48,991 nucleotides of DNA from Xanthobacteraceae bacterium (GCA_019746135.1 JAIESI010000051.1:1-48991), one strand, 5' to 3'; positions 8,093 to 16,697 are shown, counted from the stretch's first letter. Numbers and translations are program-made. Notes: generated from the sequence alone by a model not told the origin.

Positions 8093-9289
8093 CTACGCCA
8101 CGCCGTCCTTGATCTTCTGCACCAGCGAGTAGCGCTCGTCGGCGGCCAGCACCTGCGCCTCCGGCGCACCGATTTCCTTGCGCACCATGTTGGTGCCGAG
8201 CACCAGCGAGACGGTCTTGTAGGCGGCGTGCCGCCGGCTCATGCCCTCGCGCCCCATGCCGCAGTCGGTGGAGACGACCAGCCGGTCCGCCGGGATGTGC
8301 ATGAGCGCGGCGCGGATCTGCTCGGCGACCTGGGACGGCTGCTCGACCTGCAGCGTGTGATGGTCGATGACGCCGATCGAGACCTTCTTGCCGGTGATGC
8401 TCTTGCCGATGGCTTCGAGATCGATGCCGCCCGAGCTCGACGATTCGAAGGTGACCACGTCGGCATCGACCTGGTCGTACAGCTCGAGCGACGCCTTGTA
8501 GCTCTGCACCGACGCGAACATGCGCTGCTGCGATGGGTTGCCCCAGCACGAATGCGCCCAGACCTCGGTCTTGGCGCGGAGCCCCTTCACGGTGCGGTTG
8601 AAGATCTCGACCATCAGCTTGGGATTGATCACCGGATCGGTGACGCCGCGCGCCGCCAGGAGATGCATCTGCGGCTCCTCGATCTGGATCACCGGGCAGC
8701 CGGCGTCGGCCAGTTCGTGGTATTCCTCGTTGAAGGCGTCGGCGATCGCGAACATGCGGTCGACCGGGCTCTTGTAGTGCCGGTCCTGAACCGCGAAGGC
8801 GACGATCTCGGCCGACACGGCGCCCCACTTCACCGGCTTTTTGGTGAAGCGCTGCGCCGCCTTCCACATCTCGGTGTATTGCAGATCGCCGCGGCCGATC
8901 GGCCCGACCACCACGGGCATCACCCGCGACTCCAGATAGTCGTGCAGGATATGCCCGCGCGGAAACGCGATGCCGCCGCGGCCGGCCGGCGTGGGACGCG
9001 GGTTCTCGTGCGCGAAGCCCGCCATGTGCATCGGCGGATAGGCGGTCCAGCTCTGGCCGCCGACATCATCGTCGAAGCGGCAGTCGCCGTCGGTGAGGAT
9101 GTCGAGGCCGGCGATCTCCTGGTCGCGGATGTAGCAGGCGAGCGCGTCCTCGTACTGCTCGCGGAACTTGCGCGTCACCATGGCTTCGAGGAAATGCCGC
9201 GTGCCGAGGTTCTCGGTGTACCAGCTCGGCCGCGGCAGCGAGCCGGTGATGGTGGTCGGCAGAATGATGTCCTTGGTGGCGCGGTACAT
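8093..9289 (-). CDS. Cobalamin-independent methionine synthase C-domain-like methyltransferase (paralogue 1)
   Basis: A 398-residue protein resembling only the C-terminal catalytic barrel of MetE. The TTITGSLPRP motif near the N-terminus, the zinc-site HxC in WAHSCWGN, a glutamate in VVTFESSSS and the cysteine in STDCGMG match the four-ligand zinc set of MetE. Proteins of this form transfer methyl groups or cleave small thiol adducts, not necessarily making methionine. GGAGGAG six bases before the ATG at 9289 fixes the start and excludes the longer upstream frame. It is divergent from the ABC permease pair across a repeat. The second paralogue lies at 15561-16697. Confidence 0.9.
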   Translation of the reverse strand: MYRATKDIILPTTITGSLPRPSWYTENLGTRHFLEAMVTRKFREQYEDALACYIRDQEIAGLDILTDGDCRFDDDVGGQSWTAYPPMHMAGFAHENPRPTPAGRGGIAFPRGHILHDYLESRVMPVVVGPIGRGDLQYTEMWKAAQRFTKKPVKWGAVSAEIVAFAVQDRHYKSPVDRMFAIADAFNEEYHELADAGCPVIQIEEPQMHLLAARGVTDPVINPKLMVEIFNRTVKGLRAKTEVWAHSCWGNPSQQRMFASVQSYKASLELYDQVDADVVTFESSSSGGIDLEAIGKSITGKKVSIGVIDHHTLQVEQPSQVAEQIRAALMHIPADRLVVSTDCGMGREGMSRRHAAYKTVSLVLGTNMVRKEIGAPEAQVLAADERYSLVQKIKDGVA

Positions 9290-9633
9290 GAACTCCTCCC
9301 TGCGGATCGATTTTTTATGGGGAGAGGATAGGCGAGCGGCGCAACGAATTGAACTGCGGCGATGCGTGCCACGAAACGATCGCGACGCCGGATGGGCTGT
9401 TGCCCAAACCTCCACCCTTGTGCCCCGGATGCGATGCAGCACGCAGCGCAGCGGAGTGATGCATCGCTGATCCGGGGCCGTTCCAGGGGCGGTGTCCGTA
9501 ACGGTCCCGGATCAGCGGTGCACCGTTACGCTTCGCTTCACGCTGCACCGCGTCCGGGACACGAGGGGAGAGAGCGCGCCCTGCGTCAGGAACCCTCCTT
9601 GTGGGCCTTTGCCCGATCGCATTACTCTTTCGT
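9290..9633. other. Divergent intergenic region with a palindromic repeat
   Basis: The gap lies between the leftward MetE-like gene and the rightward permease pair. The left 60 bp hold the MetE-like ribosome site and presumably its promoter. The rest is mainly the family A repeat (9418-9564). No gene and no clear promoter box could be supported. Confidence 0.5.
9418..9564. repeat. Long palindromic dispersed repeat, family A copy 2
   Basis: The ends CTTGTGCCCCGGA and TCCGGGACACGAG are imperfect inverted copies. The interior shares GGTCCCGGATCAGCGGTGCA with copy 1 (6016-6150), so these two belong to the same sequence family and not just the same shape. Confidence 0.85.
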
Positions 9634-10458
9634 ATGGCCGATACGACCGCCACATCCACAGCCGTCGCAGCCCACGCCGCATCGAATGAAAACGCGCGTT
9701 GGCGGGTCATCGCCCGCAACGCCTTCCCGTTCGTCGTGGTGCTCGGCCTGTGGGAGATCGTGGCGCGGGCCGGCGTGTTTCCGGCCAAGCTTTTCCCGTC
9801 GCTGGTCACCGTCGCCGAGACGTTCGTGCGACTCACCGCCAACGGTATCCTGCCGCACCACGCGTTCGACACGATCTTGCGGCTGCTCACCGGCTTTGCG
9901 CTCGCCGCTGTGGTGGGCGTGGTGCTCGGCATCCTGATGGGCCGGTCGCGACGCATCGAGGACATCTTCCTGCCGCTGGTCAGCATCCTCGCGCCGATCC
10001 CGGGCCTCGCCTATGCGCCGCTGTTCCTCCTCTGGTTCGGGCTCGGCAACAAGTCGGCGGTGCTGCTGGTCGCGTTCGTGTCCGCGTTCCCGATCATCTT
10101 CAACACCTGGACCGGCGTAAAGGCGGTGAAGGAAATCTGGGTGCGCTCGGCGCAGGCGATGGGCGCGGACGACAAGCGGCTGTTCGTCAAGGTGATCGTG
10201 CCCGGTGCCCTGCCCTATATCCTCGGCGGCTTACGGCTTGGCCTCGCGCAGGCCTGGCGCATCCTGGTCGGCATCGAGATGCTCGCCGCTGTGCCGTGGG
10301 GCCTCGGCTGGATGATCTTCGGCGCGCGCGAGTTCCTCAACACCGACGTGATGCTGGCCGGCGTGTTCGTCATCGCGGTGCTCGGCGTTGTCCTGGAAAA
10401 ATTCGTGTTCCAGAAGCTCGAGGAGTACACCGTGATGCGCTGGGGGATGGTCCGATGA
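9634..10458 (+). CDS. ABC transporter permease 1 (SsuC/TauC/NrtB-like)
   Basis: A 274-residue inner-membrane permease with about six hydrophobic segments. The cytoplasmic EAA loop is visible as AQAMGADDKRLFVKVIVPGALP (about 181-202). The FLPLVSILAPIPGLAYAPLFLLWFG stretch is typical of sulfonate, taurine or nitrate type importers. The ATG at 9634 has a poor ribosome site; a GTG at 9601 in the same frame is the alternative. The next permease overlaps by four bases (ATGA). No ATPase or binding-protein gene is beside it; the nearest are at 31469 and 33318. Confidence 0.92.
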   Translation: MADTTATSTAVAAHAASNENARWRVIARNAFPFVVVLGLWEIVARAGVFPAKLFPSLVTVAETFVRLTANGILPHHAFDTILRLLTGFALAAVVGVVLGILMGRSRRIEDIFLPLVSILAPIPGLAYAPLFLLWFGLGNKSAVLLVAFVSAFPIIFNTWTGVKAVKEIWVRSAQAMGADDKRLFVKVIVPGALPYILGGLRLGLAQAWRILVGIEMLAAVPWGLGWMIFGAREFLNTDVMLAGVFVIAVLGVVLEKFVFQKLEEYTVMRWGMVR

Positions 10459-11246
10459 TCGCGCTTTCCGACCGCGCCCGCTCGGCGCTGCGCGCCACCG
10501 TGACCATCGTTGCGCTGCTCGCCATCTATGAGGCGATCGCACGCACCGGTTATTTCCCGCCGGCGCTGATGCCGACGCTGCCGAAGGTGTGGCACGCGCT
10601 CATCGCCTCGCTGATGGACGGCAGCATGATCGCGCATGCGACAGGCACGCTCTACCGCGTGCTGTGCGGGCTCGGCATCGCCATCGTCGTCGGCATCCCG
10701 CTCGGCATCCTGATGGGCCGCTTCAAGCCGGTCGAGAATTTCTTCATGCCGCTGGTCAGCGCGCTGATGCCGATCCCTTCGCTCGCCTGGGTCCCGGTGT
10801 TCATCCTGTGGTTCGGGCTCGGCAACACCGTGGCAATCCTGATCGTGTTCTACGCGGCGCTATTCCCGATGCTGCTCAACACCTGGTCGGGCGTGCGCGC
10901 GGTCAACCCGCTGTGGCTGCGCGCCGCTGGCGCCATGGGGGCCGACGAGAACGCGCTGTTCTGGAAGGTGATGGTGCCGGGCGCGGCCCCGTTCATCATC
11001 ACCGGGCTGCGGCAGTCGTTCCTGCGCGCCTGGATCGCGGTGATCGGCGCGGAGTTCCTCGCCGCCTCCGACTGGGGGCTCGGCTGGGTGATCTTCGACG
11101 CCAAGGAGTTCCTGAACGCCGACCTGATGCTCGCCTCGCTGGTCGTCATCGGCGGCATCGGATTTGCGTTTGAGCGGCTGGTGTTCGGCTCGATCGAGAA
11201 GGCAACCGTGCAGCGTTGGGGTATGGTGCGGATGGCGAAGGGGTGA
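10455..11246 (+). CDS. ABC transporter permease 2 (SsuC/TauC/NrtB-like)
   Basis: A 263-residue inner-membrane permease, paralogous to the preceding gene: both share the LGILMGR, PLVS-L-PIPSLAW and WFGLGN signatures and end in a QRWGMVR/MRWGMVR segment. The EAA loop is AGAMGADENALFWKVMVPGAAP. Start and upstream stop overlap (ATGA at 10455-10458), so translation is probably coupled. The pair probably forms a heterodimeric channel, which is unusual since many SsuC-type importers use a homodimer. The transported compound is unknown. Confidence 0.92.
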   Translation: MIALSDRARSALRATVTIVALLAIYEAIARTGYFPPALMPTLPKVWHALIASLMDGSMIAHATGTLYRVLCGLGIAIVVGIPLGILMGRFKPVENFFMPLVSALMPIPSLAWVPVFILWFGLGNTVAILIVFYAALFPMLLNTWSGVRAVNPLWLRAAGAMGADENALFWKVMVPGAAPFIITGLRQSFLRAWIAVIGAEFLAASDWGLGWVIFDAKEFLNADLMLASLVVIGGIGFAFERLVFGSIEKATVQRWGMVRMAKG

Positions 11247-11265
11247 TTCACGAGAGGGACAGGGA

Positions 11266-11760
11266 ATGGCAAGGCGACGGTTCGGGGCTACCGCGACCTG
11301 TTGCGTGCTTCTTTCGATTGCGACACTGCCGGCGGCGAAGGGACAGCCGCTTCAGAGGATCAGCACCTGCTTCGAGGAATCGATCGCCGCGCTGCGGTTG
11401 AGCCAGCTCGACCAGCTCACCGAGCTCTGCGACAAGGTCATCAACGACGCATCGGCGACGCGGGAGATGCGCGGACAGGCGCTGGCGCAGCGCGGGCATG
11501 CCTTCTTCCGGCGCTGGGCCGTGCTCGAGACGGCGCACGATGCCACACGCGGCATCTCCGACATCACCGAGAGCCTGCGGCTGCACACGCCCGGCCCCGA
11601 GCGCAAGCTGCAACTGTTGCTGATCCGCGCGCAGCTCTACGCCGCGACCGGCCAGCTCCGCCGCGCGGCCGATGATTACCGGCTGGTGCTGAGCGAGGAT
11701 CCGAACAACGACACGGCGCGGCTGGGGCTGCGAAGGATTGGCGCGCCGGAGACCAATTGA
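11266..11760 (+). CDS. Secreted TPR-repeat protein
   Basis: A 164-residue protein. The N-terminus (MARRRF then a hydrophobic stretch to AAKGQ, about residues 1-27) is a likely signal peptide. The mature part contains helical pairs with alanine/leucine/glycine spacing, the clearest at about 114-150 (LLLIRAQLYAATGQLRRAADDYRLVL, split over two helices), a tetratricopeptide motif. It starts 19 bp after the permease stop with GAGAGGGA ahead, so it may be co-transcribed with the permeases. A scaffold role is inferred from the fold; the partner is unknown. Confidence 0.75.
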   Translation: MARRRFGATATCCVLLSIATLPAAKGQPLQRISTCFEESIAALRLSQLDQLTELCDKVINDASATREMRGQALAQRGHAFFRRWAVLETAHDATRGISDITESLRLHTPGPERKLQLLLIRAQLYAATGQLRRAADDYRLVLSEDPNNDTARLGLRRIGAPETN

Positions 11761-11839
11761 TCGCCCTTTTTGTGGCGAAATCCGCAACGCCCTCATTGAC
11801 ACTTCCTAACGCCGCCAAAAATCCATCGCGCCGCCGCGC

Positions 11840-11879
11840 GAGTCATCCGGCTGTCGCAGAAGAGTCGAGTCGCTGTCAA
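11840..11879 (+). promoter_or_regulatory. Tandem Pho-box array upstream of phoD
   Basis: Four 7-bp half-sites sit exactly 11 bp apart: GAGTCAT (11840), CTGTCGC (11851), GAGTCGA (11862) and CTGTCAA (11873). All keep the central GTC. The PhoB consensus is CTGTCAT repeated every 11 bp, so this equals two adjacent Pho boxes. It ends 43 bp before the phosphatase ATG, the position expected for replacing the -35 element. Binding is inferred. Confidence 0.7.
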
Positions 11880-11922
11880 ACACCACCGGCATTGTCCGCC
11901 GCGAATCGACGGCGGAGGTCCG

Positions 11923-13500
11923 ATGGTCGCAAGCTCGCGCACACTTCTTACGCGCCGCACGTTTCTCGCCCGGGCCGCATCGGCCACGGCCCTCGCAACA
12001 ACCGAAACCATCGCCAAGCCTTATCTCAGTTATGCCGCAAGCCGGCCGCAAATCACGCACGGAATTCAGTCGGGCGACGTCTCGACGGATTCCGCCGTGG
12101 TGTGGGCGCGCGCCGACCGGCCGTCGCGCATGGTGGTCGAGGCTGCGACCACCGACAGCTTCAAGGATATCCGCAGCGCGGTCGCGATCGACGCGCTGCC
12201 GGAGAGCGACTTCACGGGCAAGGCTTTGTTGGAGAGTCTCCCGGCGGGTCAGGACATCTTCTATCGCGTGCGATTCGAGGACCTGGCCGCGCCGACCATT
12301 TCGAGCGAGGCGCAGGTCGGACGCTTTCGCACCGCGCCGGGCGACGCCCGTTCGGTGTCGTTCGTCTGGTCCGGCGACACCGCGGGCCAGGGCTGGGGCA
12401 TCGACGAGGCGCGCGGCGGCATGCGCAGCTACGCGACGATGCTGAAGAACCGGCCGGACTTCTTCATCCACTCCGGTGACAGCATCTATGCCGACTGCCC
12501 GATCGAGCGCGAATTGAAGCTGCCCAACGGCGAAGTCTGGAAGAACATCGTCACCGAGGAGAAGGCACACATCGCGAAGTCGGTCGCCGACTTCCGCGGC
12601 AACTACCAATACAATCTGCTCGACGCGAACATGCGCCGCTTCAACGCCGAGGTGCCGGTCTTCGCGCAGTGGGACGATCACGAGGTCGCCAACGACTGGT
12701 GGCCCGGCCAGGATCGCTCCGACTACGGCCACACCAATGCGTCGCTGCTCGCCGCGCACGGCCGCCGCGCGTTCTGCGAGTACATGCCGGTGCGCCAAAC
12801 GCAGGCGGAAACCGGGCGCATCTATCGCAGGATCGCCTACGGTCCGCTGCTCGACGTGTTCATGCTCGACATGCGCAGCTATCGCGGGCCGAACGACAAG
12901 GCAGAAGCCACGATGGGACCCGAATGCCGCATTCTGGGTGTGGCACAGTGCGAATGGCTGAAGCGCGAGCTGTCGCACTCGAAGGCCACGTGGAAGATCA
13001 TCGCCGCCGATATGCCGCTGTCGGTGGTCAGCCACGACGCCGTGGCACAAGGCGACGGCGAGCCGGCCGGGCGCGAGCACGAGATCGCGGAAATTCTCGG
13101 CTTCATCAAGCATGCCGGCGTCCGCAACACGGTTTGGATCACCGCCGACATGCACTACACGGCGGCGCATTACTACGATCCGAACCGCGCCGTGTTCCAG
13201 GACTTCGAGCCGTTCTGGGAGTTCATCTCCGGGCCGCTGCACGCCGGAACCTGGGGGCCGGGCGAGCTCGACAACACCTTCGGGCCGCAGGTGATGTACC
13301 AGAACGGATGCAGCGCCGAGCAAGGCGAAAATCTGGCACCCTGCTTTGGCCTGCAGTTTTTCGGCCATGTCGAGATCGACGGCGCAACCGAGGTGATGAC
13401 GGTCACGCTCAAGGACGTGAACGACCGCAATCTGTGGTCGACGCGGATCGAACCGAAGCTTCTGCGCTGGACCCGCGGGCCGAATGTTCGACGCATCTGA
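11923..13500 (+). CDS. phoD: PhoD-type alkaline phosphatase/phosphodiesterase
   Basis: A 525-residue exported phosphatase that releases phosphate from organic esters outside the cytoplasm. The N-terminus LTRRTFLARAAS (9-20) is a twin-arginine signal, as is usual for metal-loaded PhoD. An N-terminal Fn3-like PhoD domain precedes the metallophosphatase core. Metal and active-site residues are visible in FVWSGDTAG, HSGDSIYAD, QWDDHEVANDWW and WITADMHYTAA. GGCGGAGG precedes the ATG. A row of four PhoB half-sites lies just upstream, and a second phosphatase gene follows after 144 bp, so phosphate starvation probably induces both. Confidence 0.94.
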   Translation: MVASSRTLLTRRTFLARAASATALATTETIAKPYLSYAASRPQITHGIQSGDVSTDSAVVWARADRPSRMVVEAATTDSFKDIRSAVAIDALPESDFTGKALLESLPAGQDIFYRVRFEDLAAPTISSEAQVGRFRTAPGDARSVSFVWSGDTAGQGWGIDEARGGMRSYATMLKNRPDFFIHSGDSIYADCPIERELKLPNGEVWKNIVTEEKAHIAKSVADFRGNYQYNLLDANMRRFNAEVPVFAQWDDHEVANDWWPGQDRSDYGHTNASLLAAHGRRAFCEYMPVRQTQAETGRIYRRIAYGPLLDVFMLDMRSYRGPNDKAEATMGPECRILGVAQCEWLKRELSHSKATWKIIAADMPLSVVSHDAVAQGDGEPAGREHEIAEILGFIKHAGVRNTVWITADMHYTAAHYYDPNRAVFQDFEPFWEFISGPLHAGTWGPGELDNTFGPQVMYQNGCSAEQGENLAPCFGLQFFGHVEIDGATEVMTVTLKDVNDRNLWSTRIEPKLLRWTRGPNVRRI

Positions 13501-13505
13501 TTCAG

Positions 13506-13572
13506 CGGTCATTCCGGGGCGCTCGCGCATAAGCGCGTTTACGCGCTTTAGGGACCGCCCCGGAACGACGCC
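13506..13572. repeat. Palindromic repeat, family B copy 1
   Basis: The left arm CGGTCATTCCGGGGCGC pairs with GCCCCGGAACGACGCCGG on the right. The centre holds ATAAGCGCGTTTACGCGCTTTA, itself a hairpin (AAGCGCGT / ACGCGCTT). It lies between phoD and the phoA-type gene. Related copies are at 15416-15557 and inside the coding region at 32233-32306. Confidence 0.85.
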
Positions 13573-13580
13573 GGAGAGAG

Positions 13581-13598
13581 TTGCAATCGAACTGTCAC
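13581..13598 (+). promoter_or_regulatory. Candidate Pho box upstream of phoA-type gene
   Basis: TTGCAAT (13581) and CTGTCAC (13592) are spaced 11 bp apart and match the PhoB half-site CTGTCAT in four and six of seven positions. The site ends 46 bp before the start codon of the alkaline phosphatase. It is weaker than the array before phoD and is supported mainly by gene function. Confidence 0.5.
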
Positions 13599-13644
13599 AA
13601 ATGCAGCCTAAGCCTCGGACGGCCACGCGCCCGAGGATAAACCC

Positions 13645-15396
13645 ATGCGCCTGTTGTTTGCTTTCGCCGCAATCCTGCTCGCGGCTTCCACCGCCCATTC
13701 CCAGACCATCTATCCGATCGATCGGGCCGAGATCCTCGCCGGTGCCAAATTCGACTTCAAGGTCGAGTTCGCCGGCGCGCTTTCGCCCAATCAGGTGAAG
13801 GTGACGGTCAACGGCGCGGATTACGCCAGCGTCTTCGGCAAGGCCGCGGAATTCATCGAGCGCGAGGACAGCAAGGACCAGTCGGCGATCGTATTGCGCG
13901 ACGTCATGCTGCAGAGGCCCGGCAGCTACCACGTGCAGGCCAGCGATGGAGCCAACACGCGCGAGGTGACCTGGACGGTCTACGAGACCGGCCCGCGCCG
14001 GGCCAAGAACGTGATCCTATTCATCGGCGACGGCATGTCGCTCGCGCATCGGGTCGCCGCGCGCCATCTGTCCAAAGGCATCACCGAGGGCAAGGCCGGC
14101 GGCAAGCTCGCCATGGACGAGATGCCGCACATGGCGCTGGTTTCGACTGCGGGGTCCGATTCGATCATCACCGACTCGGCGAACTCGGCGAGCGCCTACT
14201 CGACCGGCCACAAGACGGCGACCAATGCGATGGGGGTCTATGCCGACCGCACCGAGAGCCCGTTCGACGATCCGCGGGTCGAGACCATCGCGAGCCTGGT
14301 GAAGCGGCGGCACGGCATGGCGGTCGGCGTCGTCACCAACACCGAGATCGAGGACGCGACGCCCGCCGCGATGATCGCGCACACCCGGCGGCGCGCCGTG
14401 TTCGACCAGATCGTCGAGCAGTTCTTTGCCTTCAAGCCCGAGGTGCTGATGGGCGGCGGCTCGGCGAACTTCCTGCCGGTCGGCGTGCCCGGCGCACGGC
14501 GCAGGGACGACGCCGACTACATTAAAAAATTCCGCGAGGCGGGCTATGCGGTGGCGCAAACCGGCCCGGAGATGTCGGCTGCGGCCGCGGCGTCCGGCAC
14601 GATCAGGCTGCTCGGCCTGTTCCACACCGGCGCGATGGACGGCGTGCTCGACCGGCGATTCCTCAAGGGCGGCACGGTGAAGCGCTTTCCGGAGCAGCCC
14701 GACCTGACCGAGCAGTTGCAGGCCGCACTCGATGTGCTGGCGCGCAGCGACCAAGGCTTCTTCCTGATGGTCGAGTCGGGCCTGATCGACCGCTACAGCC
14801 ACGCGCTCGACATAGAGCGCGCGGTCTACGACACGATCATGCTCGACAACGCGGTGAAGCTCGCGAAGGACTGGGCGCAAAAGCGCAGCGACGACACCCT
14901 GATCCTGGTGGTGGCCGATCACAGCCATCCGCTCAGCCTGATCGGCACCATCGAGGACGACATGACGACGGTCCCGAACGTGCCGCTGCGCGACCGCGTG
15001 CGGACCTACAACGAGGCCAGGTTTCCGACCTATCCCGCGCCGGACAAGGACGGCTATCCGTCGCGCGTCGACGTCGGCCGCAGGCTTGCGATCTTCTCGG
15101 CATCGTCGCCGGACTATTACGAGACGTTCCGGCCGAAGATGGACGGTCCGAACGATCCGACTGCGCCCGCGCCCGAGCCGCGCACCTTCGAGGCAAACGA
15201 CAAGTATCGCACCGCACCCGGCGCGATGCTGCGGCTCGGCAACCTGCCGAAGTATCTCGCCGCCAGCGTTCACTCCGGCGATGACGTGGTCCTGACCGCG
15301 AGCGGACCCGGCAGCGAGCGCGTGCGCGGGCAGATGGACAACACCGAGGTGTTCCGGGTGATGGCCGAGGCGTTGGGACTGGGTCGCCGGGATTAG
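13645..15396 (+). CDS. PhoA-superfamily alkaline phosphatase
   Basis: A 583-residue secreted metal-dependent phosphomonoesterase. A Sec signal peptide (residues 1-19, ending AHS-Q) is followed by an N-terminal beta-rich extension of about 100 residues that standard PhoA lacks. The catalytic core begins with NVILFIGDGMS (metal-binding Asp). ITDSANSASAYSTGHKT carries the nucleophilic serine after TDS, and VVADHSHP has further metal ligands. Long inserts enlarge it beyond the 450-residue E. coli enzyme. GAGGA precedes the ATG. With phoD upstream it forms a phosphate-scavenging pair. Confidence 0.93.
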   Translation: MRLLFAFAAILLAASTAHSQTIYPIDRAEILAGAKFDFKVEFAGALSPNQVKVTVNGADYASVFGKAAEFIEREDSKDQSAIVLRDVMLQRPGSYHVQASDGANTREVTWTVYETGPRRAKNVILFIGDGMSLAHRVAARHLSKGITEGKAGGKLAMDEMPHMALVSTAGSDSIITDSANSASAYSTGHKTATNAMGVYADRTESPFDDPRVETIASLVKRRHGMAVGVVTNTEIEDATPAAMIAHTRRRAVFDQIVEQFFAFKPEVLMGGGSANFLPVGVPGARRRDDADYIKKFREAGYAVAQTGPEMSAAAAASGTIRLLGLFHTGAMDGVLDRRFLKGGTVKRFPEQPDLTEQLQAALDVLARSDQGFFLMVESGLIDRYSHALDIERAVYDTIMLDNAVKLAKDWAQKRSDDTLILVVADHSHPLSLIGTIEDDMTTVPNVPLRDRVRTYNEARFPTYPAPDKDGYPSRVDVGRRLAIFSASSPDYYETFRPKMDGPNDPTAPAPEPRTFEANDKYRTAPGAMLRLGNLPKYLAASVHSGDDVVLTASGPGSERVRGQMDNTEVFRVMAEALGLGRRD

Positions 15397-15415
15397 CAAT
15401 CGCGCCACTCGCTCC

Positions 15416-15557
15416 GCCGTCATTCCGGGGCACGCGCGTGGCGCGTGAACCCGGAATCCATACTCCGCAGCGGTGGTTATGGATTCCGGCTTCGCCGCCG
15501 TAGCGCGTCGAAGACGCGCGTGAACGCGCTTATGGCAGCGCCCCGGGATGACGGCGG
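15416..15557. repeat. Palindromic repeat, family B copy 2 with nested hairpin
   Basis: The outer arms GCCGTCATTCCGGGG (from 15416) and CCCCGGGATGACGGC (15541-15555) pair. Inside, GGAATCCATA and TATGGATTCC form a second stem, followed by a GCGCGTCGAAGACGCGCG hairpin. It sits between the convergent phosphatase and MetE-like genes, where it could end both transcripts. Confidence 0.85.
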
Positions 15558-15560
15558 TGG

Positions 15561-16697
15561 CTAGTTCCACAACTGCGTCGACGCGAGCCGCGCGCCTTCG
15601 GCGAGTGAGCCAAGCTTCATCCACACGATCTTGGTGTCGACCTGCACGCGGCCGGCGAAGGTGCCGAAGCCGCAGTCGACGCCGGCGATGACGTTCTCGC
15701 GGCCCACCGCATTCGCGTATTGCACGATGCGATCGGCGACCAGCTCCGGGTGCTCGACAAAGTTCGACGTGGAGTCGATCACGCCCGGAATGATCGCCTT
15801 GCCATCCGGCAGCTTCACATCCTTCCACACCTTCCATTCGTGGCCGTGGCGGGGATTGGCACCGGGGAACGACACCGCCATCGGCTTCGCCTTCAGCACG
15901 ATATCGACGATGTCCTTGAGCGGGATGTCGCCATGGTGCGGGCCGAGCGTCGAGCCCCAGCACACGTGCATACGCATGCGATCGGCAGGGATGTCCTTGA
16001 TCGCGGCGTTCAGCGCCTCGACGTTCATCGCGATGATCTTGCGGTAGTCGGCGAGGCTGATGCCGGGATAGAGCGCGTAGGACATCGCCAGATCCGGACA
16101 ATCGAGCTGGACGATGAAGCCTGCGTCGACGATCGCCTTGTATTCGCGCTTCATGACATCGGCGAGCGCGAAGAGGTATTCCTCGTCGCTCTTGTAATAG
16201 TGATTCTTCAGGTAGCGGGCGATCTGGCCGGGCGACGGCGAGGTCATGAAGTATTCCTCGACGCCGGCCTTCACCATGCCGGCCTTGGCGCGGGCGATGT
16301 CGGCCTCGGCGGCGGCGAAATCTTTCCACGCCACGGGACCCGAGCAGGCCGGCCGATGCTGGAACGGCGAGGCGAATTGCTTCAGCAGCTCGGCAAGCTC
16401 GGGAAACTCCAGCTCGCCGTGGCCAAGCGGCGGCGTGGATTGACCCTCGAAGCCGGTGAGACGATCGACGACGTGGACCGTGTAGTCGGTGCGACCCTGC
16501 TCGCCGTCATTGACGATGTCGATGCCGGCGGCGCGCTGCCTGGCGATCACATCGTTGACCGCCTCACGCACCGCGAGGTTGAAGGCGTGGCGGTCGACGT
16601 CGCCCGTCTTCTCGGCCAGAAGCTGTTCGACCACATTGGCCGGCCGCGGCAGGCTGCCGGTGTGGGTGGTGATGATTCTTGTTGTGCTTCGCCGCAT
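15561..16697 (-). CDS. MetE C-domain-like methyltransferase (paralogue 2)
   Basis: A 378-residue protein from the same family as 8093-9289: the TTHTGSLPRP motif follows the start, HVCWGSTLGPHHGD gives the HxC zinc ligands and GVDCGFG the last cysteine. The expected glutamate ligand is not at the usual place; the segment reads SFPGANPRHGHEW, where His and Glu a few residues later could substitute. Members of this branch include proteins likened to epoxyalkane:coenzyme M transferase. ATG at 16697 has GGGAGAA before it. It is divergent from the SoxC-like gene. Methyl or thiol-adduct chemistry is likely, but no substrate can be named. Confidence 0.88.
   Translation of the reverse strand: MRRSTTRIITTHTGSLPRPANVVEQLLAEKTGDVDRHAFNLAVREAVNDVIARQRAAGIDIVNDGEQGRTDYTVHVVDRLTGFEGQSTPPLGHGELEFPELAELLKQFASPFQHRPACSGPVAWKDFAAAEADIARAKAGMVKAGVEEYFMTSPSPGQIARYLKNHYYKSDEEYLFALADVMKREYKAIVDAGFIVQLDCPDLAMSYALYPGISLADYRKIIAMNVEALNAAIKDIPADRMRMHVCWGSTLGPHHGDIPLKDIVDIVLKAKPMAVSFPGANPRHGHEWKVWKDVKLPDGKAIIPGVIDSTSNFVEHPELVADRIVQYANAVGRENVIAGVDCGFGTFAGRVQVDTKIVWMKLGSLAEGARLASTQLWN

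Noticed and set aside
11266-11760. Lipoprotein
   Set aside because: The cysteine pair lies inside the hydrophobic segment and there is no proper lipobox followed by Cys at the cleavage point; a Sec-type signal is more likely.
11806-13932. 708-codon antisense frame over phoD
   Set aside because: No recognisable motif, while the plus strand has a complete PhoD with signal and metal sites.
14017-16329. 770-codon minus frame across the phosphatase and MetE-like genes
   Set aside because: It is out of frame with the MetE-like gene and antisense to the phosphatase; composition is that of a shadow frame.
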